From an uncultured Bacteriovoracaceae bacterium (GTDB lineage Bacteria > Bdellovibrionota > Bacteriovoracia > Bacteriovoracales > Bacteriovoracaceae), in the NCBI GenBank assembly GCA_950054155.1, contig CATLOT010000032.1, positions 1 through 39,870 of the forward strand: 39,870 nt of DNA, in the 5' to 3' direction. This document shows, in pieces, positions 25,672 through 33,094 of the stretch (position 1 is the first letter of the stretch; each line of letters begins with the position of its first letter). Position numbers and translations under genes: made by a program. The notes below the pieces were generated by a model, which worked only from the letters and a program-made list of their open reading frames with translations, was not told the DNA's origin and ran no database searches.

Positions 25672-26556
25672 TTAATATCTATGAGATTTAACCAAAACTA
25701 TACCTAAATTCTCTCGCCAAAAAATCATCGTATGCCCGCCTTGATGGGGCGAGATGCTAACATCTAATAGGTCATTTTTACTCTTGAGAAGATGGTCCCA
25801 AGCTTTTAAGCCCATGGGAAACTTATCACTATCAAGCCCAAAGTCAGTTTCTGAAATAGTAATCACTGTTTGGGTCTTTAGATTTAACTTATTCTGAAGT
25901 GAGAGATTACCCATATTCACTTCTTCAATAACCTCTCCATTAGGATGAAGAAAAACATCATAATCACTCTCAGGCATTTCCTGAGCTACAGGTCTAAAAA
26001 TGGGAGAGAGTGCCCCAATATGCTGGTAAAAATCAGGATGATTATGACCGAGCATTAAAGCCCCATGGGCACCCATACTGATCCCTACTACTGAATTAAA
26101 TTGAAATTTTTTTATTCCTCGCTCCTGAGAAAGATTCGAGACAAAATCTTGAAGCTCTCCTGTCAAAAACCCTGACCAACTTCGCCCATCCTTACCAATC
26201 CAATAATCTTCGCCAACACTTTGGCTGTCATCATGAAAGAAGCGATCCTGAGGCGCCACAAAAATCACCTGATGCCCTGTTAATTTAAAAGTATCCACTA
26301 AACCAAGGTGATCAAGGAAGGAGTTCCTAGCACCAAACTCTCTCGAATATCCACGTCCATGAAGAAAGAGGACGAAACGAACATCTTTTTCAGGGTCAAG
26401 CCCTTCACTTTCATAGAGGAAAACAGGAATGTCACTATTGCCTAGGGCTTCAGAGTGAACATTATAGTCACATTTCTTATAACCACTTTTTATGTGGCAT
26501 TCAGAGAGGACAGATGTCGACATGACAATAAAGAGAAGAATCGCAGTTAATTTCAT
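25672..26556 (-). CDS. Secreted esterase (alpha/beta hydrolase, esterase D-like)
   Basis: From ATG 26556 (the frame extends to 26586, but AAGG sits ten bases upstream of this ATG and it gives a signal peptide, LTAILLFIVMSTSVLS), about 294 residues. The fold shows FVLFLHGRGYSREFGAR near the oxyanion region, the nucleophile elbow VGISMGAHGAL (G-x-S-x-G) and a late GGHTM histidine. Asp is expected in SETDFGLDSDKF. It resembles the D-like putative esterase family, which includes S-formylglutathione hydrolase and enterochelin/feruloyl esterases. Substrate unknown. An N-terminal pair of cysteines may be disulfide-linked. It lies upstream of DUF885 on the same strand with a 75-base gap. Confidence 0.8.
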   Translation of the reverse strand: MKLTAILLFIVMSTSVLSECHIKSGYKKCDYNVHSEALGNSDIPVFLYESEGLDPEKDVRFVLFLHGRGYSREFGARNSFLDHLGLVDTFKLTGHQVIFVAPQDRFFHDDSQSVGEDYWIGKDGRSWSGFLTGELQDFVSNLSQERGIKKFQFNSVVGISMGAHGALMLGHNHPDFYQHIGALSPIFRPVAQEMPESDYDVFLHPNGEVIEEVNMGNLSLQNKLNLKTQTVITISETDFGLDSDKFPMGLKAWDHLLKSKNDLLDVSISPHQGGHTMIFWRENLGIVLVKSHRY

Positions 26557-26616
26557 AGGTGTTGGCCTTGGTTTCAATAAAATCACCCTATTATTTTATG
26601 AAATTGGCTAATTTTG

Positions 26617-26658
26617 GACCACCATTTTGAAAAGGTTACGCGACCGTGGTCATTTTTT
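26617..26658 (+). promoter_or_regulatory. Possible leader hairpin with T-run before the DEAD-box gene
   Basis: GACCAC (26617-26622) pairs with GTGGTC (26646-26651), enclosing a smaller GGT/ACC pair, and ATTTTTT follows. It lies in the 153-base divergent gap 51 bases before the helicase start. It might be an attenuator in a cold-responsive leader or a chance repeat; the loop is long and the stem short. Confidence 0.25.
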
Positions 26659-26709
26659 AGACACAGACCAGTATATAGGATAGAAAGACACTAACTTATA
26701 GGAGTATAT

Positions 26710-28209
26710 GTGACTTTCCAGCAATTTGAATTAAACTCAGGGCTCATAAAGGCCCTAGACGCAATGGGATTTGATTCCCCAACCGATATCCAAGAAAAGG
26801 CTATCCCCGTATTACTAGAGGCCTCTTCTGACTTTGTCGGACAAGCGCAAACAGGAACTGGAAAGACAGCAGCATTTCTTCTTCCCCTTCTTGAAAAAAT
26901 TGAACCAAGAAACCCTCGTGTTCAGGCCCTTATTCTGACGCCTACAAGAGAATTGGCCATGCAGATTGAAAGGGAAATTAGTAAACTTGCTAAATTTATC
27001 GACGTCGGTGCTACAACTATTTACGGTGGTACCCCTTATGAAAAACAAGAGCGTGCCCTTAGAAAAGATAAGCCACAAATTATCGTAGGCACACCTGGGC
27101 GTGTCCTTGACCTCATCAAAAAGAGAACCCTAAAGATGAGTGAGTCTCAGTTCTTTGTTATCGATGAAGCTGATGAAATGCTCAATATGGGATTTCTTGA
27201 TGATGTTAAAGAAATCATGCAAAGCCTGCCAGAAGAAGTCAATACTTGGATGTTCTCGGCCACCATGCCAAAGGAAATCTCAAGTCTTGTTAAGGGCTTC
27301 TTTAAAGATCCCCAATTCATTAAGACGAAGAACAAGACATTAACAAATACTTCTATCGAGCAGTATTTCTGCCTTATGGAAAAGAAAGACTTCATCAAGG
27401 GTCTTCGTCGAGTTGTCGCTTCTGACGAAGAAGGCCATGGTATTGTCTTTTGTGAAACTCGTGGTGAGTGTAAGACCGTAGCTGATAAGCTTATGGACCT
27501 TGGGGTAAACGCTCTTCCTCTTCATGGTGAATTAAGCCAATCACAACGTGAATATGCTATGGAGCGCTTTAAGGCGAAGAAGGTTCAACTTCTTATCTGT
27601 ACTGATATTGCAGCTCGTGGAATTGATGTTCAAGACCTTAAGTTTGTCATTAACTTCAGTCTGCCACGCCAGCATGAGAGTTACATCCACAGAATTGGCC
27701 GTACAGGTCGTGCTGGACAAAAAGGAATGGCGATCACTTTTGTCACTCCAAGAGAGAAGAATAAAATCCGCATGCTTGAAAGAACAACTGGCCAAACACT
27801 AAGTCCATTTGAACTTCCCGACATTGAAACTCTTAAAGGTCTTAAAGTAAAAACAGACCTTGAAAAGATGACATCTCTTAAGAATGCCATTCTTGAAAGA
27901 GGCGAGGCCTTTAAAACGGATATGAGTTTTGATCTCTTTGAGGAGTACTTCTCAGATCTCAGCAAAGAGGACCTCTTAAAGCTCTTCTTCTCTACTCAAT
28001 TTAACAAAGAGTTTAGAATGCTAGAACAGGCCCTCACGATCTCAAAACCTAAGCCTCACCGTGAAGGTAGGCTAAGAAGGGAAGGTCGCCAGCGCAGAGG
28101 CGCCTCATCTGAGCGTTCGGAACGCTCTGAAGGCTCAAGAGGACGCAACTCACGTAGAAACTCTCGTGATAGTGACAGACCTCAAAGACGTCGTCGCAGA
28201 AAAAACTAG
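26710..28209 (+). CDS. DEAD-box ATP-dependent RNA helicase
   Basis: A 499-residue RNA helicase. The Q motif is at the N-terminus (FQQFELNSGLIKALDAMGF), Walker A AQTGTGKT at 46-53, then PTRELA, the DEAD box in VIDEADEMLNMGF, SAT, ARGIDVQ and HRIGRTGRAG, all intact. It resembles the CsdA/DeaD/RhlE group but lacks an obvious DbpA-type RNA-binding domain. Its tail is a 60-residue Arg/Ser/Gly-rich basic extension (RREGRQRRGASSER and on) that likely binds RNA non-specifically. Start is GTG with AGGAG nine bases upstream; an out-of-frame ATG-TGA overlaps it. It probably unwinds rRNA or mRNA, possibly in the cold. Confidence 0.93.
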   Translation: MTFQQFELNSGLIKALDAMGFDSPTDIQEKAIPVLLEASSDFVGQAQTGTGKTAAFLLPLLEKIEPRNPRVQALILTPTRELAMQIEREISKLAKFIDVGATTIYGGTPYEKQERALRKDKPQIIVGTPGRVLDLIKKRTLKMSESQFFVIDEADEMLNMGFLDDVKEIMQSLPEEVNTWMFSATMPKEISSLVKGFFKDPQFIKTKNKTLTNTSIEQYFCLMEKKDFIKGLRRVVASDEEGHGIVFCETRGECKTVADKLMDLGVNALPLHGELSQSQREYAMERFKAKKVQLLICTDIAARGIDVQDLKFVINFSLPRQHESYIHRIGRTGRAGQKGMAITFVTPREKNKIRMLERTTGQTLSPFELPDIETLKGLKVKTDLEKMTSLKNAILERGEAFKTDMSFDLFEEYFSDLSKEDLLKLFFSTQFNKEFRMLEQALTISKPKPHREGRLRREGRQRRGASSERSERSEGSRGRNSRRNSRDSDRPQRRRRRKN

Positions 28210-28276
28210 CTAAGTCACTGATTTCTCATAGAATATTTTACTTGAGTTTTTCGTTTGCTCAACCGGAAAGTATTGT

Positions 28277-28987
28277 GTGAGAAAACTATTTGCAACACTT
28301 CCATTTCTAGCGCTCATGTTCCTCAGTTCATGTGAAACTAATCAAGAGGGATTCCAACAAGGTTATCAGGGCGCGACAAGCACAATGAGCCCGCAAGAGA
28401 AAGCAAGGCTCGATGGTCTTACCCGAAATGGGAGAACTCTACCAAGCTATACAGAAGTCAATAACGCCATTGATCCCAATGCTGAATGCGATACCTGCAG
28501 CCATCAAAGAAGTATGCTCTTTGACAATGGCCGAAGTCCAAGTAGCACTGGTGGCGTCAATCCCAAGCTAGCGGCCGTGCTAAGACGCCAAATTCATCAA
28601 GACTGCAGAAGAACTGGTGGTATCGGTGGTATCACCTGTAGAGGAAGGCGATCTCGCGTAGGGCGCTGCTACCTCTATGTTAAGGATGCTCTTCATGAAG
28701 CCGGAAAGGTTCCTGATCACGCTGAATTACATGCTAAAGACGCAGGCAAACACCTCAAAAGAGCTGGCATGAGAAATATTTTAACGAAGATCCCTTCTCA
28801 TGGTAACGAGAGACTCAATGCCCCTGTTGGGGCTGTTCTGGTCTATTCAGGTGGGCCCTCGGGTCATATTGAAGTAAAGGTAAGTGACAATGAATACCTC
28901 AGTGATCACAATACCTATCCCCCCTCTCGATCAGCACGCCTCTTTGAAACAAATAGTCGTCAACTCATTGGAGTGTACGTCAAATGA
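28277..28987 (+). CDS. Lipoprotein with NlpC/P60- or CHAP-like domain
   Basis: A 236-residue protein starting at GTG (GGAAAG upstream) with a lipobox (LPFLALMFLSSC, Cys at 19). A Q/G-rich linker follows, then a possible small Cys pair (ECDTCS). The C-terminal half looks like a papain-fold amidase. The candidate catalytic cysteine lies in GRCYLYVKDAL, a GAVLVYSGGPSGHIEVKV strand pair carries the histidine, and a late YLSDHNT supplies a polar third residue. This is the order Cys-His-polar of NlpC/P60 and CHAP enzymes that cut peptidoglycan stem peptides. The match is by pattern only. Its stop overlaps the next start (ATGATAA region), indicating coupling. Confidence 0.62.
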   Translation: MRKLFATLPFLALMFLSSCETNQEGFQQGYQGATSTMSPQEKARLDGLTRNGRTLPSYTEVNNAIDPNAECDTCSHQRSMLFDNGRSPSSTGGVNPKLAAVLRRQIHQDCRRTGGIGGITCRGRRSRVGRCYLYVKDALHEAGKVPDHAELHAKDAGKHLKRAGMRNILTKIPSHGNERLNAPVGAVLVYSGGPSGHIEVKVSDNEYLSDHNTYPPSRSARLFETNSRQLIGVYVK

Positions 28988-29382
28988 TAAAAAAGATTTT
29001 ATTCCTCCTTTTACTTTCAACTCTTCCTTTTGCCTCTTTTGCGCAAGACTTTAAAGAAGTGTCTCAATCCCTTGTGAAGGCCAAAAGCGAAAAAGACGGT
29101 AATAAAAAGTTTAGTCTTATCTATTCTGCTTATCAAAATGCGGGAGCGGTACTTGTTAAGAATTATAAGAAGTCAGACCTAGAGAAGCTCGTAAAGAGTC
29201 TTCCTATGGCCTTTAAGGTACACGACCAATATGAAATTTTAGAAAACTTAACAGGTCTCTATCAATCAAAGAAGAAAGACTTTGATGCCCTCGTTAAGGA
29301 ACATCTGTCAAAAGAAGACCAAAAGAAATTTCATAAGCACATGAAAATTGCCATTGATGTTGCCACCAATGGTAATGGCTAA
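28984..29382 (+). CDS. Small secreted helical protein
   Basis: A 132-residue protein with a signal peptide (MIKKILFLLLLSTLPFASFA, then QDFKEV). The mature part is helical, lysine-rich and free of cysteine (KKSDLEKLVKSLPMAFKVH, KEHLSKEDQKKFHKHMK). Its ATG overlaps the preceding amidase-like lipoprotein stop by four bases. A stable partner or chaperone-like relation to that protein is possible but unproven. It ends flush against the convergent 5'-nucleotidase gene. Confidence 0.75.
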   Translation: MIKKILFLLLLSTLPFASFAQDFKEVSQSLVKAKSEKDGNKKFSLIYSAYQNAGAVLVKNYKKSDLEKLVKSLPMAFKVHDQYEILENLTGLYQSKKKDFDALVKEHLSKEDQKKFHKHMKIAIDVATNGNG

Positions 29383-30993
29383 TTATTGAAAAGAATGAAG
29401 GTAGTAAAAGACTTCACTCTTATGCTCCTTTACTTCCCGATCATCTAAAGGCTCCCCTTTATTGTCTCTAATAACGAGGGATACCAGTCCAAAAGTTTTC
29501 TTCTTTATCAAATCAAGGTAATTAAAAATAAAAGTATTGGTGGCCACTTTGTTAAGTCCTTTTATTTCTCTCCCATTAATCTGGACAGACTTCACCCTGT
29601 TAAGGAAAGGGACTCCCCATGATCTTCGTTCAATGGTGACATTTTCTGAGTAGATGGGTGTCGCAAGAGAAGCAAACTTACTATAGGTCTCAAGAAAATC
29701 GATTAATTTAATGACATCTTCTTTGCTAAGATAAAAGCTCACTACTGAGTGACCTAAGCGGCCACCTCTTCCGAGACCAATAGGGAGCAAGCGAAAGAGG
29801 TCATAGACATCATATTGAACCTCTTTAAAAAACTCTCCTCTAATAAGGCCTGCAGCACTAAAATAAAAATCAATTGACTCTCCTCTTTCATTCATTTCAT
29901 CGAGGATTCTTTGAGTTAAAAAGCGCCCTGTCTTAAGGCGGTCTAAATTCTTATTGGCCTTGAATTTTTCAAGCCCCTCGGGTAATCCATTCTCTTTTAA
30001 GATTTTCTTTATTCCTCTTTTATAGAAGAGGATTTTCTGGGCTGACTCACTATCCTTTGGTGCGTCCTTACCAAGCTTAAGATGATATCCCCCTTTGGCA
30101 ATGACCGGCTCTCGCAGATAAAGTTCCTTCTTGAGACGAAAGGGAAGAACGCCTAATGATTTTGCATAACTTCCGGCCTGACTAATATAGGTTTGGCCAA
30201 TCTTTTTTTGATAGATCTCGTGGGTGTGACCCGCAATAATAACATCAATCCCCTTAAGCTTTCGTGCCAGGCGGTCGTCTTCACCGCTTCCCCCATGAAG
30301 GACGAGGATATTAACCTCAGCTCCTTTCTTCTTAAGCTCTTTTGCCTCTTTTTCAAGGACATCTTCAAGCTCAGACCACTCTTCATCGTGATCGTCATCA
30401 CTATAACCAATGAAGTGATTACTTCTACGATTTCCTTTAGAAACCGCGCAACCATTAGGCCCTAACGCCCCCAAAATACCAAACTTGATCTTTTCACCCT
30501 TAAAGACCTTTTCAATGATCTTACTCTTAATAATGGGGTAACGAGACTGATTGATATAATTAGTAGAAATAATAGGGATTTTATTTCCAAGTTTGATAAC
30601 TTTTCTCATCAAGAGATCAAAGCCCTCATCCCCACCATCAAACTCATGATTCCCAAGGGTAATAGCATCATAATTAAGCGTATTGAAAAATTCGTACTCA
30701 GGAAAGTAGGGTGCATTCGCCTGAAGAGCTAATGAATGAAAGAGAGTGCCTCCATAGAAGTCTCCTGCATCAAAGAGAAGAACAACCTCTCCTTTCTTTT
30801 CTAAATCTTTTCTTATTCTCTTAATTTGAAAAGCGAGTTCAGCATAACCCCCTCTCTTAATCACGTGCTCTGATTCTTTGACAAAGGAACCCTCAAGATG
30901 ACTATGAAGATCATTGGTATGAAGAATCGTAAATTCAAAGGAGGCTAGTGAGTGACAGAAGAATAGAGAGAAAAAGAAGAACCTTTTTAACAT
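29383..30993 (-). CDS. Periplasmic 5'-nucleotidase/UshA-family metallophosphoesterase
   Basis: About 536 residues from ATG 30993 (preferred over 31038 because it gives the signal peptide LKRFFFFSLFFCHSLA). Calcineurin-like metal motifs are in order: HTNDLHSHLEG, LFDAGDFYGG, LGNHEFDGG, VLHGGSGEDD, AGHTHE. A C-terminal 5'-nucleotidase substrate-binding domain follows (FFSAAGLIRGEF, VYDLFRLLPIGLGRGG). It likely dephosphorylates nucleotides or related phosphoesters in the periplasm to salvage nucleosides and phosphate, useful to a cell feeding on nucleic-acid debris (inference). Its start lies only about 25 bases after the T-run of an intrinsic terminator preceded by GGA hairpins, suggesting attenuation or an sRNA unit just upstream. 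Confidence 0.88.
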   Translation of the reverse strand: MLKRFFFFSLFFCHSLASFEFTILHTNDLHSHLEGSFVKESEHVIKRGGYAELAFQIKRIRKDLEKKGEVVLLFDAGDFYGGTLFHSLALQANAPYFPEYEFFNTLNYDAITLGNHEFDGGDEGFDLLMRKVIKLGNKIPIISTNYINQSRYPIIKSKIIEKVFKGEKIKFGILGALGPNGCAVSKGNRRSNHFIGYSDDDHDEEWSELEDVLEKEAKELKKKGAEVNILVLHGGSGEDDRLARKLKGIDVIIAGHTHEIYQKKIGQTYISQAGSYAKSLGVLPFRLKKELYLREPVIAKGGYHLKLGKDAPKDSESAQKILFYKRGIKKILKENGLPEGLEKFKANKNLDRLKTGRFLTQRILDEMNERGESIDFYFSAAGLIRGEFFKEVQYDVYDLFRLLPIGLGRGGRLGHSVVSFYLSKEDVIKLIDFLETYSKFASLATPIYSENVTIERRSWGVPFLNRVKSVQINGREIKGLNKVATNTFIFNYLDLIKKKTFGLVSLVIRDNKGEPLDDREVKEHKSEVFYYLHSFQ

Positions 30994-31018
30994 CTGCCCT
31001 GTAATCCATTTGAGAAAT

Positions 31019-31047
31019 AAAAAAGGGGCCCCCTGCAAAGGCCCCTT
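31019..31047 (-). terminator. Intrinsic terminator upstream of the 5'-nucleotidase gene
   Basis: Minus-strand stem AAGGGGCC / GGCCCCTT with a nine-base loop, followed directly by TTTTTT. It is a strong terminator, yet it lies before rather than after a minus-strand gene, and no minus-strand gene exists to its right for 2.6 kb. It must therefore end a short transcript begun nearby. Confidence 0.85.
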
Positions 31048-31092
31048 CTTTTCGGCATCCTGCCTATCAGTAAGTCACATCCTGTTTCTTAC
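31019..31092 (-). ncRNA. Candidate CsrA/RsmA-binding small RNA (CsrB/RsmZ-like) or attenuator leader
   Basis: Read on the minus strand, transcription from the TATAAT at 31104-31099 would yield about 74 bases ending in the GC-stem/T6 terminator. Two hairpins precede the terminator, each with GGA as its loop. The first is ACA-GGA-UGU (31085-31077), inside an outer GUAAG/CUUAC stem. The second is GGCA-GGA-UGCC (31064-31054). ACAGGAUGU matches the core of the published CsrA SELEX consensus RUACARGGAUGU. Promoter, GGA stem-loops and terminator in this order are the design of CsrB, CsrC and RsmX/Y/Z. It is much shorter than those RNAs, with two clear sites. It may be a separate sRNA, or the leader of the 5'-nucleotidase mRNA. 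Confidence 0.5.
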
Positions 31093-31098
31093 AGTTCT

Positions 31099-31125
31099 AT
31101 TATAGCCTTTTTTTCTTCGTCACAA
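31099..31125 (-). promoter_or_regulatory. Sigma-70-like promoter for the GGA-hairpin RNA
   Basis: On the minus strand a perfect TATAAT (31104-31099) is preceded by TTGTGA (31125-31120) with a short 15-base spacer. The predicted start is near 31092, at the first base pairs of the GUAAG stem. The -10 is strong; the -35 and spacing are poor, as in activator-dependent promoters. Confidence 0.5.
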
Positions 31126-31139
31126 AGCGAAAACTTTAA

Positions 31140-31170
31140 GGGAAAACAATTCCCAACGGAATTATTTTCC
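31140..31170. repeat. Overlapping palindromes between two divergent promoters
   Basis: Three mutually exclusive perfect inverted repeats overlap: GGGAA-n5-TTCCC (31140-31154), AATTCC-CAAC-GGAATT (31148-31163) and GGAA-n5-TTCC (31158-31170). They sit between the minus-strand promoter at 31099-31125 and the plus-strand TATAAT at 31206-31211, a likely place for a dimeric regulator to bind. Which arm is the operator cannot be told from sequence. Confidence 0.4.
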
Positions 31171-31180
31171 TTCGCCTTAA

Positions 31181-31211
31181 TTGTGCTCTTTGTGGCTTCG
31201 TAAAATATAAT
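31181..31211 (+). promoter_or_regulatory. Promoter of the 31266-33685 plus-strand cluster
   Basis: A perfect TATAAT at 31206-31211 is preceded by TTGTGC (31181-31186) with a long 19-base spacer. Transcription would begin near 31218, giving a leader of about 48 bases with AAAGGA before the ATG at 31266. It is the only clear promoter for the downstream overlapping genes. Confidence 0.5.
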
Positions 31212-31265
31212 CTAGAATAGATTCTCAAGAAAAAAGAAGGCTTAAAACGAAAGGACTTTTACCCG

Positions 31266-31613
31266 ATGAAAAAGCTTTTGAGTTGGTTTAAATCTGGCTC
31301 TTCACCTGAAAATGAAGAACAAATTCAGCTATTTACCTATTTTATTCCCTCTCCTCCACCAAGAAAGAACGGCTACCGAGAAAAAGAACTCGACTCTATT
31401 TTTGAACAACTTGTCGAAATTGGTTTTGAAATATGCGACTATCAGACTCAGGCTCTTCCTAGTGGTGAGCAACCTGGTCTTTGGGTCATGGCCAGACTAA
31501 GAGCTAAAACCGAACAAGCAAGAAATACTAAAGTAAAAGATTTTCCCGAAGAATTTCTTCCCAAACAAGACAGCCACCACGATGAAGTTGAAGGGATCTA
31601 TTACATTGATTAA
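31266..31613 (+). CDS. Small cytosolic protein of unknown function
   Basis: A 115-residue protein with no signal peptide: LLSWFKSGSSPENEE at the start, a proline-rich FIPSPPPRKNGYREKELDS, then an alpha/beta-like stretch (EIGFEICDYQTQALPSGEQPGLWVMARLRAKT) and an acidic C-terminus (DSHHDEVEGIYYID). AAAGGA lies upstream. Its 3' end overlaps the next gene's start, so it is coupled to the lipoprotein that follows. No family recognised. Confidence 0.72.
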   Translation: MKKLLSWFKSGSSPENEEQIQLFTYFIPSPPPRKNGYREKELDSIFEQLVEIGFEICDYQTQALPSGEQPGLWVMARLRAKTEQARNTKVKDFPEEFLPKQDSHHDEVEGIYYID

Positions 31614-32826
31614 GTTTCTCCTTCCCCTCTTTCTCCTCTTTTCCTGTAGTCACTATATTAACTATATTGAGAAAAAGCAGGAACTTGAATTAGTAAAAAC
31701 GAAGCAAGCTCCTTTGTGGTGTAAGAGTACCCCCAAAATTAATATCATTCATGATGACCTTAATACTTTAGAGGAAGTTAATAAGATCCTTCCCTCTTAC
31801 GATATTCCTATTACTGATCTTGGTATTCTCTTAAGCCTTTACCAAACAATCGTGAGACCGGACGCCACGGATTGGAATTCCAGAATCCAACTCCACTACA
31901 AGATGGGCAAAGAAGAATTTCACATGGACTTTGGCCCTCAGTATAAGCTGCCCTTCTTCAACGCTCTCCTCTCTCTTGAAAAGAAAGGAGGAACCAAGTT
32001 TACTCTCAACTATTGGCGTCGCTATTTAAACTCTAGACTTCCCAAGCGCATTAAACTTCAAAAGAAACTAAATGAGTTCATTTCTCTAAATGAGGCAGAG
32101 CTCTTAGGCCTCAAAAGTATTAACAAAAGGTTCTTTCGCTTAAATAAACCCCTTCAACCCAATGAGACTTTCTATAGACCATCCATCCTCTTTCCCAAGA
32201 GACCCCAATACTCTCAACCTCAACCCTATAGCTACGCCATTGAAAAAGAGGAAGAAAACTTTCAATGCAGCTTTGATTCCGGTCTCTACCAAAAAGGAAT
32301 CTTTCTCATTAGTCATAATAAAGACAGTGAGAATTCCTTTGGAGTTATCAAAGACAATGGTGATTACTTCTATGCAGTAACGAAGAAAATCTATAAAGGA
32401 TTTAAAGACTCCAATCGTCAAAGCCTCTTTCCTGGGCTAACAGCACAATCCCTTAATCCCTACTGCACCTTCAAAACAGATCTCGGCTCAGTCCTTCTTT
32501 TGAGCTACAATAGTAGAGACAGTGGCCAACTCCTCTATCATCTTTATAACTATGGTGTGAAAGAGGCCAAAAGTCCTCAGGACCTCCATAGCTTTATTAG
32601 TTACCCTCGTCATCAGTTCCTCCTTCGTCCCGGTCGTCTTCTGTATGAAAGTGAACGGGGTAATAAAGGACAATTGCGCTATTTTCTAAGCCTCGATTTT
32701 CCTGTTTATCATGTGAAAAACCTGGGAACGATCCTCGGTCTATGGTCAGAAAAAAAGCAAACAACATTTATTAGCGACCCCCGTGTTAAAACAAATCAAT
32801 CATGTCTACTACCCAAGAAACCATAA
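31606..32826 (+). CDS. Lipoprotein of unknown function
   Basis: About 406 residues. The frame opens with ATG 31582, but that start has no ribosome site. TTG 31606 has AAGGGA nine bases upstream and gives a compact lipoprotein signal (IKFLLPLFLLFSC). The rest is basic and aromatic-rich, without repeats or metal motifs I recognise. A LISHNKDSENSFGVIKDNGDYFYAV stretch and YLSYPRHQFLLRPGRLLYE-like C-terminal strands suggest a beta-rich sensor or binding fold. It overlaps both neighbours, upstream by 8-32 bases and the ferredoxin by 25, so all are one translation-coupled unit. Confidence 0.7.
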   Translation: MIKFLLPLFLLFSCSHYINYIEKKQELELVKTKQAPLWCKSTPKINIIHDDLNTLEEVNKILPSYDIPITDLGILLSLYQTIVRPDATDWNSRIQLHYKMGKEEFHMDFGPQYKLPFFNALLSLEKKGGTKFTLNYWRRYLNSRLPKRIKLQKKLNEFISLNEAELLGLKSINKRFFRLNKPLQPNETFYRPSILFPKRPQYSQPQPYSYAIEKEEENFQCSFDSGLYQKGIFLISHNKDSENSFGVIKDNGDYFYAVTKKIYKGFKDSNRQSLFPGLTAQSLNPYCTFKTDLGSVLLLSYNSRDSGQLLYHLYNYGVKEAKSPQDLHSFISYPRHQFLLRPGRLLYESERGNKGQLRYFLSLDFPVYHVKNLGTILGLWSEKKQTTFISDPRVKTNQSCLLPKKP

Positions 32827-33086
32827 CGTTAAAGGTCACAGGAGGAGCGAGTCATCGGGATATTGGTCATTTCCAACTTTCTCTTCCGCTAGCCAGAGAA
32901 CTCTCTCAAACCAGCCTCATGGACTTTCTCAGGGACCAAGGCATCTCCATAGCAAGCTCATGTTACGGTGAGGGTATTTGCGCAAAATGTAAAATTCAAA
33001 TAAACAAGAAAGTTCAACTTTCTTGCCAAGTAAAATTAGCCGAACTGACATATGAAGAGACTTTCATTACAATAGACTACCTATAG
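32802..33086 (+). CDS. 2Fe-2S ferredoxin-like protein
   Basis: A 94-residue protein of the plant/vertebrate-type [2Fe-2S] ferredoxin fold. The four cluster cysteines are Cys54, Cys60, Cys63 (SSCYGEGICAKCKI) and Cys75 (QLSCQVK). The C-x5-C-x2-C start is slightly longer than the usual C-x4-C-x2-C but is common in adrenodoxin-like members (C-x5-C-x2-C). Fusion to a reductase is absent. It overlaps the lipoprotein gene by 25 bases and precedes the exonuclease gene by eight. Its redox partner is not evident. Confidence 0.85.
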   Translation: MSTTQETITLKVTGGASHRDIGHFQLSLPLARELSQTSLMDFLRDQGISIASSCYGEGICAKCKIQINKKVQLSCQVKLAELTYEETFITIDYL

Positions 33087-33094
33087 GAGTCCAT

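Noticed and set aside
31070-31093. TGTAAG...CTTAC resembling a GacA/UvrY box
   Set aside because: The arms are 13 bases apart instead of 6 and lie inside the predicted RNA; they are better read as the outer stem of the first GGA hairpin.
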